Shown in pieces: positions 1 to 12,610 of a stretch of DNA of 64,000 nucleotides (its first letter is position 1; each line of letters begins with the position of its first letter). The notes below the pieces were generated by a model. The model was not told where the DNA came from. It searched no databases and saw nothing but the letters and a program-made list of their open reading frames with translations. The position numbers and the translations under genes were made by a program. The DNA comes from Kryptolebias marmoratus (Eukaryota > Chordata > Actinopteri > Cyprinodontiformes > Rivulidae): assembly GCF_001649575.2 (NCBI RefSeq), contig NC_051430.1:31381395-31445394 (forward strand), written 5' to 3'.

Positions 1-89
1 GAGCTCTAAACCCGGTCCTGTTGGAGCTCTAAACCCGGTCCTGTTGGAGCTCTAAACCCGGTCCTGTTTGGAGCTCTAAACCCAGTCCT
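1..89. repeat. Tandem array, 23-24 bp unit, cut by window edge
   Basis: About four copies of a unit beginning GAGCTCTAAACCCGGTCCTG lie head to tail. The last copies diverge (CCAGTCCTATTAG). The array reaches base 1, so its full length is unknown. Confidence 0.85.
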
Positions 90-3000
90 ATTAGAGCTTT
101 AAAGTTTAAACGGGTCACAGGAAGTTGGTCTTTAATGACTGAACTGAGGTTTTAGATCTTTAACAGCTTTTAAACAATTACAGGTTCAGATGGAGGATTT
201 TTGCAGATTTTACATCAGAATATTTGACTGACACATCGATGTGTGGTTACCATGGTGACCATAATGAGCCCCTGGCAGCAGTTTTAACAGTTCTTATCAT
301 CTTTACTCTTCTTCTACAGTTCATGTCAGGTTTTTTAAATGGTTCAGATGATCACAGAGTTCTGTCGGAGCTTCAGGCACTGATGCAACCTTTAAGGTTT
401 AACAGATGAAAGCATGAATCACCTGAATGTGGATTCCTGCAGAAGATCTGCTGTGAACAACATGAAGGACGCCTCTGACCAGCGGTGGGGTTGAATAAAA
501 CTGGAAACTCCCTCCTGTCAGGCTGAAGCTAATTGATGAGGCTGAATTGTTATTGGCTGTGATCACTGCTCTCAGAAACATTAATCTGTAACATTGAGCT
601 GCAGTAATATTTGATTTTCAAGCTGAAACGTGCCTCCGACTCGTGTTTCCTGCAGCTGAGAGGCCAAGCCTTTTCCTCTGAACAGATCTGAAGCAGCAGG
701 CAGGTATTCTGGTCCCACCCGGTGCAAACATCACCCAGCATTAAGGACGGAGAGACACCTGGAGGACAGGGGGTGGACGGGACAGAGACACTGTCCTCTG
801 GTCCTGATCTTTCACTCTCACAGATTCTGATCACATTTCTTCATCGTTTTAAGAAACCGTCACAACTTTCTCTTTGTCTAAACAAAGAAATGAGTCATAT
901 TTTCAGAAGAGTCCCGAGTAACTCCACCTCATCTGTAAAATCCATGTGAGAACATGCAGAACACACAGTTACATGCTTCAGACACGCAGGACAACACGTC
1001 AACTTTCTGTTAGTTTCACTGAATTCTGAGTGTTTGCAAACATGTGAGCAGTGAGCCATTTTTTTATTTCTGTGTGCACGTCTTCCACAGCTGCAGTTTA
1101 GCTTCGACAGATCAGACTCCCCGGTCACAAACAGAAAATTCACCTTTTTCCAGGATTTTGAGTCTCTGTCAGCCAGAGAACAGAGAGGTATGGATCCAAT
1201 CAGCACACCTGAGTCTGATGGCATCAGTTCCCTCCTCTGTCTGAATGTTTCCTGGTTTCCTCTGTTCTGGAGTCCATCCTCACTGTTTTCAGCTCTTCCT
1301 AAAGCAGATCGTTTGTTGCCTGTCTCAGTTTTCAGATCATAATTTCTGTTGTAAATGTTGGGCTTTTCAGTTTCCAGGAATAAAAGTTTCTAATATTTTC
1401 AGTCATCTGCCTCTAACCTGTTAAAAACATAACAACAAAATCTGAACTCCTGCATTAATGAAGCAGATTTAACCCAAACCTGTTTGAAAGAATCACATTT
1501 ATTTTGTTTCATCTGTAAAAATGAACCATAATCTGCCTGCAGAGGAAGTTATTTAACTTTCAGACATTTGAACGCCTCACGTTGAACAGTCTGAACTCTG
1601 ACGAGTTTAACATCATAACAAAAAGATTCAAGGCTTAATGTTGCCAAACATTTTAAAATTATGTCCACTGTCATGGTGAACAGGATCTAAACTCATCTGG
1701 GCTGTATTCTTCTTTTTCCTCAGACGAGTAAAGAAACACACCTTGTTTTAAACAAAAGGTTATTTTTGGTGCCTGCTGTAAACCAGCCTTAGACTTTATG
1801 TTACATCTGTTTTGTTGTGGGGACAAAAAGTGACCTTCTTTATGACACACTGACGCAGAGATTTCAGAGTTTTAAAATAATCCTGCTGGGACTCAGATTA
1901 TCTGCTTTGTTCACGAGACAAAAACCTTGTTTATATTTATTCAGTTGCGTAGAGCTGCAGAATGTTCATTTCTACTCTAAAAGGCTGAGTTAGCGTTCAC
2001 GTTGCAGTCTTCATGCTCAGAGTTTCTTCTGTTTGTTGCAATCAGACTCCTGCAGACTTTGTGATTTCAGACGTTCATATTTCTCCAAATGTTCAGCTCC
2101 TTCAGCAGACGGCTGCTCAGGCTTTATACTTTTCAAAATAAAATAAAAATAAATAAAAATGCATTAAGATGTCCTCAGTTCTTTTAAAAAATATACAGTC
2201 TGCTTCAGGAAACTGGCTCAGTTTTCGTCTTCTCGTGCTACTTTTAGCTTTTAGCTGCTGTTTCACTGGGATCTTTTAGCTGCTTAGCTCTGACTTAAAG
2301 TTTCTGTTTAAGGCTTAGTTTCTGTCTGCCACTCATTAACCTCAGGGAGTGACAGACTCAGGTGTGTGGTAACCATGGTGACCATAACTGGCAGCAGCTT
2401 GAACGTTTCTTCTGATCTTGTTTTTCTTTTCCTCTGCAGTCGAAGCATCAAACCCAGCTTCTAAATGTGACGGAGTTATGATGGAGTTTGTGGAATCAGC
2501 AGTTCATGCTGTGATGCATTCAATGTCTCAGTAAACGTTCTGTAAAAAACAGCTTTGGGTTTGGGTTCCCCAGTTGCAGAACCGTGTCAGTTATTCCTCG
2601 CTCTGCGGCATTTCCTGTCTCATCCCCGCTCTGACATCACCTCTCAGTGACCTTTAACCCCCCGGTTCAACCTGGGCTGACATTTAAAATGACCTGAATG
2701 AATTTAATAACTGAAGAATGAGAGTAATTCAGATTCTCACGGAGGAAGAGAAAATCCTGAAGCGATGGAGAGTTCATCCCGGGTTAGTCTGAGGTCAGAT
2801 CCAAACGTCTGAGTTTAATCTAAGTTCATCACTTCTGAAAGATGAAGGCTTGTTAAAAATACAGAAAATGTTCTGATCATTGGGATCTTTGCTTTATTCC
2901 GTTGTATTTCATGAGTTTTAGTAACATAATCTTGTTTTTTTATGTTTGTTCTTTTTCGTTTTGGTTTGTGTGTTTCCTTCACAACAGATCTTCATTGTGT

Positions 3001-4980
3001 AATTCCACACCTGCTTTTTGTTTTGTTATCACCCCCTCAGTTTCTATTGTCCCAGGTTTTAGTTCTCATCTGCTGCAGTTTCTTATTTCAGGTCTGGGCT
3101 GGTTTCGCCTCGTTGAAGAAGAATGCTGCCGTTTGGCTCTTCTTTCACCGAGGATTATTAGAAATCCTGAAACTGAAGCTGAAAGGTTTGTAGTTTAACT
3201 TTACAAAATGATTTAAAATAGGAGTCATGTGAACTTGGTGCCTGACACAGAAAACTTGTTTAACAAGGATAAGATTCAAGCCGAACCTCGAGGATCCGTA
3301 ATCTGTGCTCATCTTGTTGTTTAGAGCAGCTAGTTCTGACCAGGGACAGCTGTTTTACAGTAAAGCTGTTAGTTTTGATCTGAGCAGACATGAAGAATCA
3401 GATGTTAAAGGTGAAAGTTGTTTTCTAACAACATTCTGCAGAGAACATGTCGTCTGCACGTGTTGATGGGTTGAGCTGACGCTGTTGTGTCTCTTAGCGT
3501 GTGACGTTTGTAGCTGTTGGGGTTCCAGTTTACTGCAAACAGTTTTAGTTGTTTTTTTTACAGCCAGTGTCCACTTGCTTCACTTTGCATGCATCACTGT
3601 GAGTGTTCTTCCTGAGGAAGCTGGTACCGCGTGTTGCATGGTGTCACAGTGTGTGGGAAGAAAATAAAAACCAGTCCAGAAACTTTCCATAAGTCTTTGT
3701 GGTCAAAGCCTGAAGAGAAACAAACTCATGAGAGGAGAAAAGTTCAATCTTTAATTAGGCATCTTCCTCATGGAAAACTGACTCATTTTTTTTTATTTCT
3801 AAAAGACTAAAACCCGAATAGAAGTAGCTGATGGTCGGTAAGAAGGATGGAAGCAAAGAGAAGGTACAGAGTATGACCTGGACTCCATGACAGAATCAGA
3901 CAATCGGTGAAATCTTCACTGAAGATGAGCAACAAGCAGCCAAACTGAGCAGAGTTGAATTAAAGGATGAAGGAGGCGTTGAAGAGGAGGCTGAAGGATG
4001 AGATGAAGACGAGACAAACTGGAAGAGAGGCCGACCATCAGAAGGCTGTCAGGTCACTGAGCTGCGACTCGTTGGTGGAAAAACACTCAGGAGCGAGTCG
4101 CCCGAGTGTCTCACGACGTTCGCAGGGTTTCAGGCAACTTTTCTCCCAATCTAATTCCAGCGTTGATGCTGGCTTTGTGAACCAGTGTCAGGAGTGTTAG
4201 AGGTGAATTTTAACACGTTCACAGAGGTTTCAGGTACAAAAACCACACTGATGATAAATAATAACTGGTCTGAGTCTGCCTGCCTTCATTTCTAAAGAGT
4301 AGATAAAGGTAAAGTGAGGTTGGCTGCCCAGGTGGGGGCAACCCAACAATGTGCACAGCCTGGAGTATAACTTTACAAGCTTTGAACCCAAAATTAGGCT
4401 GTGATTCACAAATCATCCACTGAAGACACCGCAGGTCATAAACACACAACTCAGTGAGGCTGCAGCTGAAAATCTGACATTTTTCTTGTAATTTTCCACC
4501 AGTTTCGAGTCTAACTGGTCTCCAACAGTGAGACTCAACCTTTTCAGGTGTTACTGAGAGAAAACCTGCTCCTGAACTGCTAACACCGAGTCGCTCAAAG
4601 CTACAGACTTTGTCTGGAATTTAGTCTGGATCTGACTAATTACCAAGCAGCAGATTGTCAGGATGTTAGGGTGACTGCGTGCATGTGCAAGATAAACGTG
4701 CACTTATTGCTCAGCCTGTAGGATCACAATCAAACTTGTTAGAAGCATATGGTTTTGTAGTTATCTTTGCAGAAAACCACTTTAAACCTGTGGAATTTAA
4801 TGGGAGTCAGAAATCTTCACCTCTTTTCCCCTGCAGCAGGGAGTCTGCATGCAAACACGAGGAGTCTGGAGGTGAGAGGGAGTCTGCATGCATCGAAAAC
4901 TATTTTTAACTCCCAACAACAACAATTCCAGAAGAAGGCGGGTCAACGTGGCCAGAGGCAAGCTGACAACACCTTTTCTG
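90..4980. other. Gene-free flank upstream of the first IER3-like gene
   Basis: No open frame here resembles a known protein or has convincing splice borders. The stretch is AT-rich. It holds two diverged copies of a GGTNACCATGGTGACC-centred segment (241-284 and 2362-2404) and a minus-strand copy of a dispersed AGCTAAAAG repeat near 2235-2294. The 77-codon open frame at 3967-4200 is charged and repeat-free, but it has no recognisable family and could be chance. Confidence 0.5.
2235..2294 (-). repeat. Dispersed AGCTAAAAG-family repeat, reverse copy
   Basis: Read on the minus strand this contains GAGCTAAGCAGCTAAAAG followed by CAGCTAAAAGCTAAAAGTAGC. The same words occur in the plus-strand members near 28.4, 34.4, 34.9, 46.8 and 52.9 kb. 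Confidence 0.5.
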
Positions 4981-4984
4981 CTCA

Positions 4985-4992
4985 TATTTAAA
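4985..4992 (+). promoter_or_regulatory. Possible TATA-like box of first IER3-like gene
   Basis: TATTTAAA lies about 360 bp before the chosen start codon at 5355. If it is used, the 5' UTR would be about 340 nt. It is only a motif match and there is no other core promoter support. Confidence 0.2.
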
Positions 4993-5354
4993 CCAACCAG
5001 GAGCCAAATGTAGAGCTAGACCGGTAGGAGAAAAGAGATAGAGCAGAAGAAAATAAGGGTTTGTGCTATTTTAGGAAAACACAGGCTGGAGACAGATAAG
5101 CAGGGCCATTCCTGAAGGTCTGAACTGTGATAATAATCAGGATAAGACTGCACCTGAAGCTGCATGAAAACAGGGGAGGGGAAAACTGGCTGCAGGGAGG
5201 AAAGTCTAAAAGAAAACCCAAAAAGCAGGAGGTGAGGTGCAGGAGTGAGCTAAAAAAGATTAAACGGAAAAAAGAAGAACTTGACTGAAGAGACAAAGAA
5301 CCAAAAGAATCCAGAAAGAACAGATTAGCACCGGTGGATCAGAACACGTCAACC

Positions 5355-6089
5355 ATGCATCCCTCCTCCTGTAAACCGGCCCCGTTGACCCCGGGGCCTC
5401 TGGAAGCACTCAGCGTCCCTACTTCATCATCGACCCGGTTCCGCCGTCCCCGCAGAGTCATGTACCCAGCATCTCAGAGCCGGAGGGCCCCTCTGAAGGA
5501 GGCCCCTGACCCGGCCCACCGCTGGCTGCTGCTGCTGTCTGCGCTCGTCTTCCTGCAGATCTACACCGAGGACGCCCACACCTGCACAGGTAAGGGGCTG
5601 CGCGCCTACGACATGCTGCAATCTGCTGCAAACTGCTGCAACAAAATGAATTTCTTTTACCTGAGTCTGCAGGAATCATTCACAATTTCTTCCTGCAGAT
5701 GCAAAGTTCCAAAAATCTGCAAAAGTCTGTTAAAGATAATTTCACTTAGAGTTAAAAGGTTGGATTTTTAAATATAACTGAAGATATAAAAAGCAGCAAG
5801 ACCTCTAATTCAAACCTGTGAAATCCTTTAAAGGATTCAGAAAAAGGAGATGAATTAATCTACCTTTGGGAGTTTGTTGTTTGTGTGTTGTTTAAGGAAG
5901 CTGAGGTGATGTGAAATGTTAAATGTCTCCTCTGCTGCAGAGCTCCAGAGTCCGTGCTCTGAGCAGACCACCTGTGGACCTCAGGAGGATGGCTGGAGTC
6001 TAAGCGAAGCCTGCGGAGGCACCGGGGAGGAGTCCTGGAGGTACCAGACTCTGGATCCGCAGCATCAGACGGAGTGTGTGGTGGCCTGA
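5355..6089 (+). CDS. ier3: IER3-like immediate early response protein, copy 1 (two exons)
   Basis: The coding exons are 5355-5589 and 5941-6089, giving 127 residues. The intron is in phase 1, with donor CACAG|GTAAGG and acceptor CTGCTGCAG. The ATG at 5355 has a good context (ACC before ATG). The IER3 signature is at residues 28-73: a basic stretch, RRVMYP, then a short hydrophobic segment WLLLLSALVFLQIY and TED. IER3 (IEX-1) is known as a small stress- and growth-induced regulator of survival and ERK/NF-kB signalling, with a conserved membrane-like segment. The tail after the hydrophobic segment is cysteine-rich and not conserved. The N-terminal P-E-(V/I)-F-T-F motif seen in copy 2 is missing, so this copy is the more diverged one. 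It is shorter than human IER3 (156 residues). Synteny with ddr1 supports the call. The function of this copy is inferred. Confidence 0.8.
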
Positions 6090-6195
6090 CGGAGGACTGA
6101 GGACAGTTTTCTTTCCAGAACTTTATGAGTCCAAAGAAACAAAACTGGAACTGGAAACAAAACCAGGAAGTTGCAGATAAAAACTGCTGATGTTG

Positions 6196-6201
6196 AATAA
6201 A
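6196..6201 (+). terminator. Polyadenylation signal of first IER3-like gene
   Basis: AATAAA lies 107 bp after the stop codon, giving a short 3' UTR. It is the first canonical hexamer downstream. Confidence 0.6.
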
Positions 6202-8750
6202 GAAGCTGGTTTTCAGAAACTGTTAGTTTGATCCGCAGAAGACAGTGTTGTATAAAAATGTCCCATTATTTCAGTGTTCCAGCAGGTTTCTTTCTGTTTC
6301 TGAATGATTGGAGAACTTCTGGCTGTAGATGTTGTGTTTATGAGCCACTTTTAATCTTCACTCACTGAAAACATCAGATGTTTTTTCATTGCAGCGACTG
6401 TTTACAGCTGTGTCTTTATGTTTAAAACCAAACAATAAATCCTGATCTACTTTCCTGAAAAGTTGAATATTTTTGCAGCGAGAAGAAATGTGCTCATTAA
6501 TCAAGGTTTAAACATATTTTACACCTCAGGCCATCTCCAAACCTGAACTGTCTCTTTGCTGCAGAAGGCGTGACATTGAATAAATAAAGTTACGCTGTCT
6601 ATAATTAAAACTCTAATAAAATAAGTCTTATTTTCAGTCAGTTGTATGATTCAGTGCTGCGGCTCGTTAACTATCTGGGCATATCTTACAGATTGTAAAA
6701 GTGTCAGTTAGCTCCAGTAAAAATGTGTCACTGGACCAATCTCATGTTTGATGGTATCATTGCTTAAAGAAAGGAAGTGAATATTTGTCTAATACCTGGT
6801 ATGCAGCTAAGAGTCTTTATAATTAATCCTGATGAGTCAGTGATTCTGCTCTGACCCAACGGTGGCGCCGCAGTTAACAAGCCGAGCGCGGGTTTGACGG
6901 CGGAGGGCTTGGTTTGGTATGTGAGTATCTGTGTGGGTGTTTGATTAAACCGCAGGGGTCTCTCTAACCGAGCGGTGACTCAGGGAGGAGAGGAGGTTAT
7001 CCCTTGATCCGCCCACACAAGCCAACCAAACAAACAATGGAGCTGTAAATCATCAGAAGAGCGTCTGAACAGGCCTGGAATGTCACGCTTGTGCAACGCC
7101 CACCGGCTGACCTGATCTCCGTTTCACTGCAAGCCTGTGAGATTAGGTCCAATCCAGTTTATTCCACCTTAAATTAGAATTAATACTCAGAACAGAACTT
7201 TCCTTTAAATCAAGGCTGAAAACTCACCTGTTTACAGCTGCCTTTGATTAGTAGTCTGAAAACAAATTCAGGTGAAAAGCTGCTCTGAACAAAATATCTT
7301 ATTACGTATTGAACATCTCCTTATGGTTATCAAGTGTCTCTGCTCGATGGTTTTTATGATTTATTTATTTTTGATGATTGTAATGATTCTACGGATGTTT
7401 TTATGATGTAAAGTCATACAGGATGTTTGTTTGGGTCCAAAGGTTCATCAGTTGTTTGTCATTAAAATCTGTTCAGCGCTTCCTGAGAAGATAAAAACAT
7501 CATCAACCCTCTCGTGCCTTCGGCGGCAGGTGATAAAATTCTTGTCCGAGAAGATGGCGTGTTTCCTGCCGCACGTCTTTAAAACAGACTTCAGGTCTTA
7601 CAACAAGACAGAGAGCAGAAAAACAAACATGTATGGATTTATTATATTTCTTGTTGCTCATAAAAACAAACGTCACATCTCTGCAGGTGGAGATAATCTG
7701 ACAGCAGCAGATCTCAGATCAGTTACAGTCCTGATTGCCTCATTTCTGCAGTTTAAAGAGAACAAACAGATAAAGGAATTTCAACCCGGAGCTGTGTTCC
7801 AGTGAGCCTGCAGAAGCACGTTTTACAGAAACGCTGCAGAGAAAATCAGCTGAACGAGATGCAGAGATGCAGCAACTAAAGCTTTTAATCATCGTTTATT
7901 AAAGAGTTTAACACAGAAAACAAAACAGCTGATGCACTCAAGATAACCGAGCAAACTAAAATCAACAAAAACAAATACTTCAGAACATAAAACAATTTAA
8001 AAACTCAGTAGGATGGAAACCAGAAGGAAACAGAACCACAAGAAAACCAAAACCCAAACTATGACGAGCATAAATCCAGAGCGGGATGAAGGAGGGTGTA
8101 GTCCCTGAGCTAAAGATACCGAGTGTTTATAGAATAAATCCAAGCTTTACTGGAAGTCTGAGGCACAGAAACTACAGATCTGCATGTTTAAATATCTGCT
8201 GCTGCAGAAACCACCGGTGGATCTGAGCTGATTTCTATTTAAACTCAGAAATAAGAAACAGGAGCATAGGACTTTTTCTTCTGCAGCAGCATCAAGTAAA
8301 CAGCTCTGATTTTACTGCAGCTTCATGAAAACTATTATTATTATTATTGGTGGAAGCTCCAAGGCCTTGATGGAGGCTTCCTGACTTTGTGTCTCGGTTT
8401 TTGAGAGAGGTGGACCAGGACCTGGACTCTGCAGAAGACAAACGATCCCCTGCCCAGACCTGATGATGGAGGAGCTGACTCTGGAGTTCTGTTTGTTCCT
8501 GTGGTTCCATTCAGAGCAGCAGAACATGAACCGTCTGCAGAGCCTCAGTTGGGTCTGATCTCTTACAGCTTCACACCATGTTGTCATCCTCACAGAGGGA
8601 CGATCTGAGTCACCGGGACAGAGAAACGAAGATCCATGTTAGGAAGAAGAGACGGTTTTATCACCGTGATCCTGGAGGGAGGAGACATTACATCACTGCA
8701 GAGCGAGGCGACAGGTTGACAGGGATGTAGTCATAGTTTCTATCTGCTCC

Positions 8751-8751
<1 letters not shown>

Positions 8752-8811
<60 letters not shown>
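8752..8811. repeat. (GT)n microsatellite
   Basis: An uninterrupted GT dinucleotide run of about 30 units. Confidence 0.97.
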
Positions 8812-8812
<1 letters not shown>

Positions 8813-9354
8813 CACACTGAGACCAAGTCTGATTTGGAAATCAAGACCAAAATGTTGTAACGCAGATAATTAATAACTGATGATTGCAAAGATTTTCAGA
8901 CTGAGGTGAAACTTTGACCTCATCCTTTCACAAATCAGCTGTTCGTTCGGTTCTTGGTGGAAACTCCCCCAACAGCTTCCTGGTTGTAGCTGTGTGAAAA
9001 CAACAAGCCCAGAGGCATCTACAGGAAACCATTTTCTCTGCGTGGGTTAGAGGTTCACGGGTCGTTTAACTCCAGAGGAGACCACATCATATCACTCCAT
9101 CTGTAAACATCAGCTGTTCAATAAAACAAACAAGGAAAGGATGAAATAAAAGTACCTGAAACTGCAGGAAAGGTAAAACTATGAAACAACTACAACAGAT
9201 GAATGAAAGTCAACACTGAGTGGAAACTCAGACTTCAGTGTTGGATCTGAGTCTGATTCAGCTCCACTTCATGGAAACTTTCTCTCCATGTGGTTTCCTC
9301 ACAGAAGCCAGCTGTAGCTCCATATTCATGTAAATCAACCTCATTCAGATGGTT

Positions 9355-9778
9355 TTGTCACGGTTAGCTGGAGGTAGACCCAGAATGCAGACAGACACGA
9401 AGAGCTCGAGGAAAGTAAAACTCATTTATTTATATAAGCATAAACAAAAGGCTGACAAAGCAGCAAAAAGCTACAGAGGAAAAGTCAGGAGGAGCAAACA
9501 CAGAAACTAATAATACACCACTGAAGAAGAAATGGACAGACTTAATATGACTGAGGAGATGAGGAAGAAGGAAACATCTGAGCTGAATATGGATCAGGTC
9601 AGGTGAGGACAAACTGAACTGAAGGAGCGTAAAGGACAGCTCAGAGAACCCGAAGAACCACGAGCATCCAGCCCAGACGAACACCACAAGAACACGAGAG
9701 GAACAAAATACAGACATGATCACGAAGACAAGAAAAACATCAACAAATTCACTAAAACATCCAGATCTGACACTCATA
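9355..9778. mobile_element. Possible non-autonomous interspersed element
   Basis: The segment opens with TTTTGTCACGGTTAGCTGG followed by text of the type 'aggtagacccagaatgcagacagacacgaagag' and closes near GATCTGACACTCA. Fish genomes contain many non-coding repeats that begin TGTCACGG..CCCA.ATGCAGA and end in a TGACA-like terminus, often with an internal poly-A-like stretch. The assignment is from memory of the word pattern only. It shows no coding capacity. Confidence 0.35.
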
Positions 9779-12242
9779 ACTTCAGTTTTATTGGTTGTTT
9801 TGGGTTCTATAAACAGCTTTTTAGGATTTCAGACTTGAGGCATTACAGAAAAAAACCTTTCCACCCAATAAAAGGACTATTTAAAGACTCGTATTCAAAG
9901 ACTGCTGCGTGATTGTTGGCTGTTGAACCTGTTGTTCCACATGGAGGATCAGATTCCACTCAGAGTTTGTTTCCTCATCCTGGGTTTCTTCCTGATGTTT
10001 GCTTTATGAATGAAAACCTTTCTCTGGGTCATTTCATCAACTTTAACCTGCAGGAGAACAACTTATCCACAAGCTTTGGCTTTAGAGTTTCTAATATGTG
10101 ACCTTTGCAGATGAAACTGCAGCTTTTAACTCCCTCACGTTAAACAGATAAACTGATGTGATGCTGTTTTTATCAGGAAACCTGTTCTCACACAGTTACA
10201 GCTGGAAGCATGAAGAAGGATCCCCGCTGAGCGAGAACATGACCTGTGAACCTGAAGCAGTCAAACGGAGAGAACACGAGACATCCAATAATAATAAGGA
10301 AGATACTTGACCCTTTGTTCTGAAGGTTTAATAAAATCTAAAGATTGTTGTCTCTTTCTGTGGTTATTTTTCTCTAAAACAGCTCAAAATAAGCCTAAAG
10401 AGGACTTCCTGTTCCTGTTAGCTCGTCTTCAGTTTGATTGTTTGTAGAGTTACTTTGATGTTGTTGTCTCTGTGTTCTGATTGGAGCTCGTCACACACCT
10501 GTGCTGCAGGTGTAATCAGCTCACCTGTTTGGTTTTAATGGTTCAGGGCTGCTGTTGTTCTTCATTATTTGGGTTTAATTCACCAGCAACACGTCACCTT
10601 TTTCTTTCTTCAACGAAATCCTGTTCTTCACGATGGTTCATAAAAGTTGAGACCGTTCAGAATCACGACAGAAAGAAATATGTTAAATTATAGCATGACT
10701 TAGTTTAAATTTTCCATGAAGTCTTTAAATAGCTTCACTGTTGCAGTCGTTCATTTCTGGATTTGAGAAGTCAGAGAATGATGCATGTTTCTGGTGAAAA
10801 CTGGGGAAATCCTAAAAACGCTGCTTAAACAGGAAGGTCAAAAATGTAAAAACCCATTAAAAGAGGAAGTAAACTGAAGACGCTTCCTGACACGGTGCAG
10901 GCTGAGAACTGAACTACAAGAAGAAATCAAGACTCGTGAAGGGAATTTAAAGAAATAAAACCTGAATAACTGAGACAGCTCAGTCAGGATGTTACAACAT
11001 GAAGTCTCTTTAGCCTGTAAATTTTCCATATTTGAAGGTTTTGTTGTATTTTCCTGACAGGAATCTTTGCTGCAGCTCGGCTGGAGATGTTTCTTTACCC
11101 TCAGTGACCTGAGAGTTTTCCTCCTGCCGGTCTGAGGCTGGAGCTTACAGGAAAACACAGAAAACAAACGGTGACTCGGCAGAAATGAGCCGTCCACGTC
11201 AGGCTGAGGCCGGAGTTTCTGACGTCCACCAGCAGGAAAACATTACTCAGAGCCGGGAACTCTTCCATGCAGCTCACTGAGACTAAAGCATGAAAACAGA
11301 CACTCTGTGGAGCAGAACCAGACCGGATCAGTCACCAGTTTCCCCACATCTGTCTCTGAAACCAGCAGGTCCACTCAGACCTGGACTCTGAAAGGTTTCT
11401 GCAGTCAGCCAATCAGAGGCTCAGAGTTAAACTCTGAAGAGATTTTATTCTTCGTACTCAGATGAGGAAATTAAAGCCCTGATAATAAATCAGCATGAGG
11501 TTACTTTATATTCAGCAGGTTTATCAAAGCATCAGCTCTGTTCTGTGAAATTATAACAGCAGCTGTGAAGTGATCAAGCTTTTATATATGATTTTATTTC
11601 CTTTCTGGCTGGTTCTTTTGCTTTAAGTCCATTAAATGAAGGGATGAGCTTTAACCATGTGGCCTGGCTGTGGACGGGGCCTCTGTGTGGTCGTGGACCC
11701 CCTCCCTGTAGCCGGCTGTCTCCTCTCAGACTCAGCAGAGTAAAAACCTGCGCTCCGTTCTGCACGTAGGCCTCTTCACACGCTAACAACGGGGAAAAGG
11801 ACTGGATCAGAATTTCTGCACAGCAGTGACCCACATCACACAGCTGACCCGTCAGGTGACCAGCCAGCCGTGTGATTGGTGGAAATTTGTGAATGGGCCT
11901 TTCAGGAAACCAGGAGCATCAGTGAGGTTTGTGGTCGGCGAAGCAGCCATGAGGAAAAAACTGATGCAGGAAGTCGGCTCATGTTTTACAGTAAAGGAGG
12001 AAGAAAGGACAGTAGAGCGAGTTTGGAAACTCTGAGCAGAGAGACGGAAAACTAAAGAACCGAGATTTAAAAAGTCAGGAAGAGAAAAACGACCTCTGCT
12101 CCAATCTTTAAACAAAGTCTTTATAATTATAAATAAAAAAACTGCTCCAAACTTTAACTCCTGTCAGGATTTTACTTTTTATTGTCTGGATTCTCCGACA
12201 GTTTGTTGCTTTAATCTGAATCCACTTAGACCATCCAACCGT

Positions 12243-12295
12243 CCATTCAACCATCCATCCATCCATCCATCCATCCATCCATCCATCCAACCATC
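12243..12295. repeat. (ATCC)n microsatellite
   Basis: About 11 CCAT/ATCC tetranucleotide units, slightly interrupted at both ends. Read on the minus strand it is a GGAT run, the usual 3' tail of several fish retroposons, so it may be a retroposon remnant. Confidence 0.9.
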
Positions 12296-12325
12296 CGTTC
12301 TGTTAAGGATCACAGGAAGTTGGTG

Positions 12326-12610
12326 TCAGTGGTTCCCAAACTTTTCAGTTTCTAACTCAAAAAATGACTTTGTTCCCCAACTATCACTGGTTAAAATAGG
12401 CAAATATTGCAATTATGTCAATTAAACAAAGACATAATGTCAGAAACCACCATTATACTGATGTTACTGTTACATTTTATCTCTCAGAACTCGATCATTT
12501 GTCTTCTGAACCCAAAAGAAACTTCCTGTCTTGTGACTTTGTCCGGTAAAATGATCACTTTAAATTATTTGTGTGGCAGCAGTTTAAACAGGTCAGGCAC
12601 TAGGACCGAG
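12326..12610. mobile_element. Possible hAT-type element terminus
   Basis: CAGTGGTTCCCAAACTTTT at 12328 resembles the terminal inverted repeat of hAT-Charlie type transposons (CAGNGGTTCTCAA). No matching inverted end was found nearby, so the element would be truncated and its right border is arbitrary. Confidence 0.25.
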
